Below, piece after piece: positions 12,265 to 64,000 of a stretch of DNA of 64,000 nt (positions are counted from its first letter, which is position 1; each line of letters opens with the position of its first letter). The stretch is from Hemicentrotus pulcherrimus. Lineage: Eukaryota; Echinodermata; Echinoidea; Camarodonta; Strongylocentrotidae. Where the stretch lies: assembly GCA_003118195.1 (NCBI GenBank), contig BEXV01001258.1, positions 57,788 to 121,787 on the forward strand, read 5' to 3'. The notes beneath the pieces are model-generated. The model was not told the DNA's origin and did not search any database. It was given only the letters and a program-made list of their open reading frames with translations. The translations under genes and the position numbers were made by a program.

Positions 12265-12395
12265 TGCGGACCGACCTTTAACCACACCATTCGAAAGAAG
12301 TGACTCAGTTTTGAGCCTGGGTCCGATCCGAATCAGTTTTGTAGTAGAAGACAGGGACTTGAACACCGACAATACCGCTAGACCAACTCAGATCT
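12265..12395 (-). mobile_element. tRNA-derived SINE (inverted)
   Basis: Read on the - strand it gives a pol III A-box-like GAGTTGGTCTAGCGG, then a B-box-like GTGTTCAAGTCCC. The body next to it is shared with 6240-6280. It is not a functional tRNA: there is no complete cloverleaf. Confidence 0.6.
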
Positions 12396-12959
12396 TAAAT
12401 AGACCAACTCACAGTCGAAAAAGGATTTAATAATACATGTAATTCATAATTATTGTTTTTACACGAAAACAAAAATAGCAGCATGCTGATTATGGAGACT
12501 GGATCGGGTTGGCACGAAATATCGATTCGGTATTGCCTTTAAATAATCCTGCTGGTTTTTACTGTTATATGATGATCTCACCATTGCTAATCTGAGGCAT
12601 AACAATTACCTCTTCGGCTCGAACTTCCACCATTCTTGTTCTCAACTTAACACACCCTTCTTTCCTTTTGTGTACAACAATCCGCTCACCGAGCTCATTA
12701 CAATATGAATGGATAAATCCCATTGATATTGTGCGCTGAACTGAGTCCGAACCGCCGGGTTTCAGGGGTAAAGGGTGGAGTCCTTTGCTCAACCAATTCA
12801 TCAGCGGCGCACATCAATAAAAATAGGAAATCCATTTATGTTATTAATGCAACGAGATGCGGGCATCAGTTTGGATAAGCGTAGATCGTGTGAGGAATTA
12901 CATATTGTAGGGTGTTTAAAACGTTTTGAAAAATACCCCCAAAATATAAAAGATATTAC

Positions 12960-13135
12960 CAGAGAGAGGGAGAGAGAAATATAGTGAGAGAGACATAGAG
13001 AGAGAGAGAGAGAGAGGTGGGCGATGACAGATGGACACGGAGATAGATAGAAAAATACAGACATGAACTCCAGAAACTTTAATAGGGAGACGTGTACAGA
13101 GAGAGAGAGAGAAAGAGAGAGAGAGGGGAGAAGAG
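12960..13135 (+). repeat. GA-rich simple repeat region
   Basis: Two blocks of GA-rich repeats (12960-13016 and 13098-13135) separated by unique sequence, upstream of gene B. Confidence 0.8.
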
Positions 13136-13499
13136 AGAAAAGGGGAGGCTATTTTTTCTTTTCGAAGGGGTGGGATCGGAGAGCCATTATGAATGTGAAT
13201 TTGAGGGGAGAATGAAAGATGAAGAAAGACAAAAAATTCGGGGAGAAGGATAAGTGTTGTTCAGATACTAAAATTGAAAGCATTGAAGAGGATGCCATAT
13301 ATTTGTTAGCATTTACCTAAGTTAGATATTTACCTGCAGAAGGGGAGACTGATAATGACGACAATATGTAAAGCAACAATAAAAAGAAAGAGTGGTCGAA
13401 ACCTGAGACAAGGACAAAATCGTTAACAAATAAAAAACATTTTCTCTATAATATATAATATAAAACAAAAGAATAAGAGTTCACTTTAAAATGAAAACA

Positions 13500-14045
13500 T
13501 CTTACATCAAAATACGCAATGAATATTCATTTATACCAGGGAGCTTCTACTTCCATCTGCAACCGAGCTTTGGTATGGTTTGTTGGGCTTCCATCGCTTC
13601 AGTAAGCATGAATGGATTGCAGTGACAATTGCTTCGAGGACATTATTATCGCAGACTAAACCGAAACGTGCTGTACATCGCTACAACACACCGACCAGCT
13701 ACGAACTCAACTTTCCAATAGCGTCTTACATAATGGTGGATAACTGCAAGATCTATCATTCGTTGTGTGCGAAACAGTTTAACGTTTGTTAATACTTCAA
13801 CCAGAAAGGGGTTAAACTTAACTTTCTCCGCTGTGTTCATCGACGACGGCAAAGATTACGACATAGCCGCCATCTACAATCACCGATTTGAATAAGCGAA
13901 AGTGCCAGCCCATGAAGCCTGTGGTGTAATCAAGGAGATTTACGTGGCGGAATAGAGATCACTTTTCGTGAGGGTTTTGAGACACTGACGCCGGTTCGGA
14001 TGGTTTTGAAAACATTCCTATATCGAGAATAGCAGAACAGTTACA
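13500..14045 (+). promoter_or_regulatory. Presumed promoter and 5' UTR of gene B
   Basis: This is the only sequence upstream of the signal-peptide exon before repeats begin. An in-frame TGA at 14007-14009 precedes the ATG with no ATG between them, and the context acaATGG is favourable (A at -3, G at +4). No TATA box or transcription start can be fixed from the sequence. An upstream non-coding exon is possible. Confidence 0.3.
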
Positions 14046-60051
<46,006 letters not shown>

Positions 60052-63000
60052 ATAATTTGACATTAATACCTTGATATATTCGAATATGTCAATACTATAT
60101 TGCTACAATGCTACAAAAATATATTACCACCATCAAATGAAACACGTGAATGGGGATGGGTTCATATTATTAATATATAGTGATAAAATCACCAGTTGGA
60201 AGAGATGCGAGTTGGTCTAGTGATCTGCTGTCGAGCCTTGACATAACGTGCATAAACGACATGGGTAGGTTCTAATCCAAGATGATAATTTTTTGGATAG
60301 TGACGCAATATGTTGCTCCCATTAGAAATTGTGAGATCTGATTGATTAAGACTGGGGAAGAATCAAAGTTTGTCCCACACACGCACTGATTGTCGGGTTT
60401 TATTTTTCACTTTTCAAAATCACGTAATGTGGAAAATTCCAAAATCGTTGAAGTAATTGTGAATCCATGAGCTTCCATTTAATGTGCTTTTTACCACTGT
60501 GCAAGTAGATTGAAGTTTAAAGGTTTATTTTTTCCTACAATGTTTAGATCTACAAACTTTATTACCATCATGTACAAATATGTTTTTGTCCGTCTATAAC
60601 AATCATAAATTCACATATATATCTCATAAATTAATGTTTGTCTTTTATTTTACTACGTTGATATTGCACCTAAATACAATGATTTGTTTAGCTCCTCTTA
60701 AATTTCGTGTTCTATTCTAAGGCTATATTGAAATATTTTTCACATTAGATATCGTCAGCTTCAGTTCAAAGATCCATTTTAATGCATGTGATGCTATTTT
60801 AAACGTAGAAGGTAGATATCGTTGATATATTGTTATCATAGTGCAAGAGTCATTGTGAAAAGTCTAATGAGATTTTAAGACGACTGATTCCTTGAATTAT
60901 CTTCCCGGACATTTGCAGCCACCCTGGCAAATACATCGTACAATTGAATCATATAGGCCAATCACCAATCACAGTGATAATTTTTTGTTTAAAGAAATAT
61001 CGTACTGGAAGGTGGTAGTCCCCGATAGATGGTGTTCTGTGGTGACTGTACTCGTCCGGGGTATTTGAGTAGTAATCGTCTCTCCTAGGGGTATTGTCTA
61101 GTTACATTGTAAAGGAGGTTTATGACTATAGATGAGGTATTGTCGTCAAAGGACAATCATTTATTGGCCTGAGTATTAGTTGTCCGCTTTGATGTTTTCT
61201 GACAGGTGGGTTTTCCTAGTAGACAGTTATCTGGATGACATTCGCCATTATAATGATTGTCTATCGCGACAATAGTGTCAAAAGTGATGTTGTCCGGAAA
61301 TGCTACTACCCAAGTTGGGTGGGACAATCACCCGGGTACAAATTATCCTAGATGAGTAATGCATACTCTCATGCCGATATAATGTAAGGGTCTCTACCAA
61401 ATGGAATGTTATGAGTTAATTGAACACTTCCATGAGAATTTAAAAACTATGACATCAAGACTAGGAAGTGGGTCCTAGACATTATTCCGAATTCGGACAG
61501 TACATTTTGAAAAGTTAAGATAGAGCTATAATTATGTCATTTTATTCTCTCAGGACATATGAAATGTTCAGTTATCTATAAAGTAACCCGGTTTTATTTC
61601 GTTTCTCTGTTCTATATGTTATTACGTATTATGCATATTTCATTTGTTTGACCACCACACATTATCACGATATTGAAGAGTTCACAAATTACACAAAAAC
61701 ACAAAATCACACAGATGTTTTGTTAATAACAAAATTTGCACGATAGCCGTATTCGGAACTCGGGTTGAATATGAAAGGAGGGTTAGAACGGTAGATCATG
61801 TATCTAACACCTTTGTTAGATGAAATGTCTGCATCTTTAATCTAAACGAGAGATTCAAAACAAATGTTTAGATTATTTGACAAATGTAGCAAAAATTTAA
61901 AGAAGTATAGTATATGACGTTTGATTTTGAAGTATATCTATGAAATACTCTCTGAACTCTATATTTTTGATGATGTTATTTTATTTATTAATTCATTTTG
62001 ATATTTAAATGTTTTTTTTACTCTACTTTTCTTACGTTGTCATTTTTAACCCGAGTTCAAAGTATTGGCTCACTTGGACGGTATTTATTCACGCGCCAAT
62101 AATTGTTTTATTGACGTTAATTAATTTGGTTTCTCTCTCACCGTCACCTCACATTTATTATTTGATAAAGATGCAGTTCCCACGGTGCTATAGTAGGTTC
62201 AACTCACCCACACTAACGCCAACACACACACCCACACACACATTTGTATTAATGTGTTGTATTGCTGTCTTGTAGCTCATGAACTTATCATGAGAAAGGC
62301 ATTACATTATTTATATGTATATTTAAAATAATTTACCCCCAGAGTACCGCATTCTCTAAATCCAGTGAAAACGATCATGAGGGATAAACTCATGTTGAAA
62401 AGAATGAAAAGTAAACTTACAATATATACTAGACCTTGTATAAATTGAGTATAATACCGACCAAGTGTTTGTTTTGAGTTGATTTGTGAAAGTGTCAAGG
62501 CAATATTTCTGAAAAGTCCCTCCGTCGAAATCAAATGAAATAAATAGAAATTAACGGAAACCATAGCTATTTATATTAGCTATTTTACGTGAGTAATCAT
62601 CGAATGCCTTTTCAAAGAAAGGGGAAATTTGTCCAATGCACTTTTTGACAAATGTTCAAAAATAAACGTTAAATTACAAGAATTGCAATAATAAGTCCAA
62701 ATGATTTTGTTCATGTTTATAGTAGTATGTTGTTCGGATTGGACTGTTTGAATGCCTTCGCGTGTGCGCAGCGCTTTGTTAACTGCGAGGAAAAGGCGCT
62801 TTATCAAATATCTTTTGGATTGGATTAGATGATAATTTTATCTTTTGAAAAGATTTCCCAGGCCTCTAGTTTTGTTTTAAGATACATATGATATTAATGT
62901 TCATTACAAAGTTTACAGCTTATAATATTAGTCATGTAATTAGCACCTTTTGAAACGTTGCTCCATTGTCTTTCAATTTTATTGCCTAACAAAGTAATTA

Positions 63001-64000
63001 TCTCCTCACGTCTTTTGTAATGTGTTATGAATAAACATTTGTTTTTTTCAACAACAAAAAACTGCCGCTTCCTCCATCATTTTGTTTGCTTGTTTGTGTT
63101 CTGATGATAGAAACATAGTTAGCAATAGTTCATGGTTAGAATCTTTGTTTCCTTCTCCCATGTTCCAATCAATACCGATTCGGTTTCAGTTAAATTCATT
63201 CATTTATTTTCTTAAACGTACATTTCGAGAAAACATAAATTCCAATATTAACAGTTCGTTTATTCATAACATAATATGCAGCCAATAGGAATAATCAGAA
63301 ATATATTAAAGCCTACTTACAGTTTTACTGAGCATTTTCATATATATTCTCATCTGTTACAATACACTATATTTTATCTTTGATAAGATGTTGGCTCAGC
63401 CTAAAACGTTTTGCCTTGGAAAACAATATCCTGAATTACTGCAATCGATGTCAGTTGCGTGCCTTGTCATGTTACGTTTCCTTCATCCATATTCGCATGT
63501 TGAATTGCTGTTTAGATAATATGTCTGTTTATTCTTTGTGAACCATGATTAGGGACATCCTTACGTGGGATTAACTTAGAAGCTGACGTGGTTGTTAACC
63601 ACGGGGCGTAGACCTTGGCCTAATAGTTATGTGTCATGAAAGAACGTAATCTATCTCTATAGTGCCCGCGAGTACTTAAAAACAGAGGAACAGACGTTAC
63701 TATTATATAAGCAGTATTCAGAAGTATGCATACTGAATCACCGCCCAAGCATGTACTCCCCTCGTAATGTCAATCTTTGCATTAATCAGTAGTGTTTAAA
63801 CCTTTTTCCTAGTTTCATCATGGTTTTATCGACAAAAAACAACAACTAAGGATTGACTATTTTTTGTCAAATTTGTATTTAAAAAATAGCACTTCGAACC
63901 TTTGTACCATGTTGAAGGTAATAATTTGGCATTTTGAGGAAAAAATATGGTCACTCCTCGGCCCATTTGAATGGTGGTTTAAAATGTTATATTGTATAGG
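60052..64000. other. 3' UTR of gene B and downstream intergenic DNA
   Basis: No supported gene. I found no canonical AATAAA in roughly the first 2 kb after the stop, so the 3' end is undefined. A SINE lies at 60197-60400 and a CA-rich stretch at 62216-62242. Remaining open frames are short and look random. Confidence 0.65.
60197..60400 (+). mobile_element. tRNA-derived SINE
   Basis: A-box-like GAGTTGGTCTAGTGATCTG and B-box-like GGTAGGTTCTAATCC (60265-60279). It starts with the same GAGTTGGTCTAG as the inverted copy at 12265-12395, so it is probably the same or a related family. Confidence 0.6.

Larger units (their letters stand above)
7885..14045. other. 3' UTR of gene A and intergenic region
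   Basis: No supported protein-coding gene. It holds the gene A 3' UTR, an inverted repeat at 8619-8767, homopolymer T/G at 9751-9773, GA-rich tracts (10566-10598, 12960-13135), a LINE-like tail ending near 11795, an inverted SINE at 12265-12395, and the presumed promoter and 5' UTR of gene B next to 14046. Open frames here are short and show no recognisable family. Confidence 0.7.

Noticed and set aside
12565..12801. 78-codon - strand open frame with a protein-like composition
   Set aside because: A possible exon or old retrocopy, but no family is recognisable and the neighbouring DNA is repeat-derived; evidence is insufficient.

Overview
This 64 kb window is animal genomic DNA: AT-rich, intron-dense and full of SINE, LINE and MITE debris, with no bacterial-style coding. 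Two neighbouring genes on the + strand are built almost entirely of phase-1 EGF-domain exons of about 114 bp, with CUB domains in the complete one. This resembles the fibropellin type of EGF/CUB extracellular protein known from sea urchins, so an echinoderm (probably a sea urchin) is the best guess. A hemichordate or amphioxus cannot be excluded from sequence reading alone.

Gene A (before the window start to 7884) is the 3' end of a gene: nine EGF exons and a final exon with one transmembrane helix and a seven-residue tail. A 6.2 kb intergenic stretch (7885-14045) follows. Gene B (14046-60051) appears complete: a signal-peptide exon, a 7.9 kb first intron, one EGF, a two-exon CUB domain, a truncated EGF, 32 exons encoding 33 EGFs, a single-exon CUB domain, ten more EGF exons, then a transmembrane exon and short basic tail. 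The 49 exons sum to 6126 nt, an exact multiple of three, or about 2041 residues. One exon carries an in-frame TGA in place of a cysteine codon. From 60052 to the end is 3' UTR and intergenic sequence with no recognised gene.

The last ten exons of gene A correspond one to one, in order and nearly in length, with the last ten exons of gene B. The two genes are therefore tandem paralogues. Both products should be single-pass type I surface proteins with long Notch-like EGF stalks carrying many consensus calcium-binding, O-glucose, O-fucose and Asp/Asn-hydroxylation sites, and almost no cytoplasmic domain. That suggests adhesion or apical matrix anchoring rather than direct signalling; this is inference.

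Introns and intergenic DNA hold fragments of non-LTR retrotransposons, tRNA-derived SINEs, a piggyBac-type non-autonomous element with TTAA target duplication, several foldback MITEs, a near-perfect 152 bp hairpin, a decayed duplicate exon and long simple repeats. Assembly gaps lie at 31512-31732 and 42208-42220, with single Ns at 4446 and 34058.
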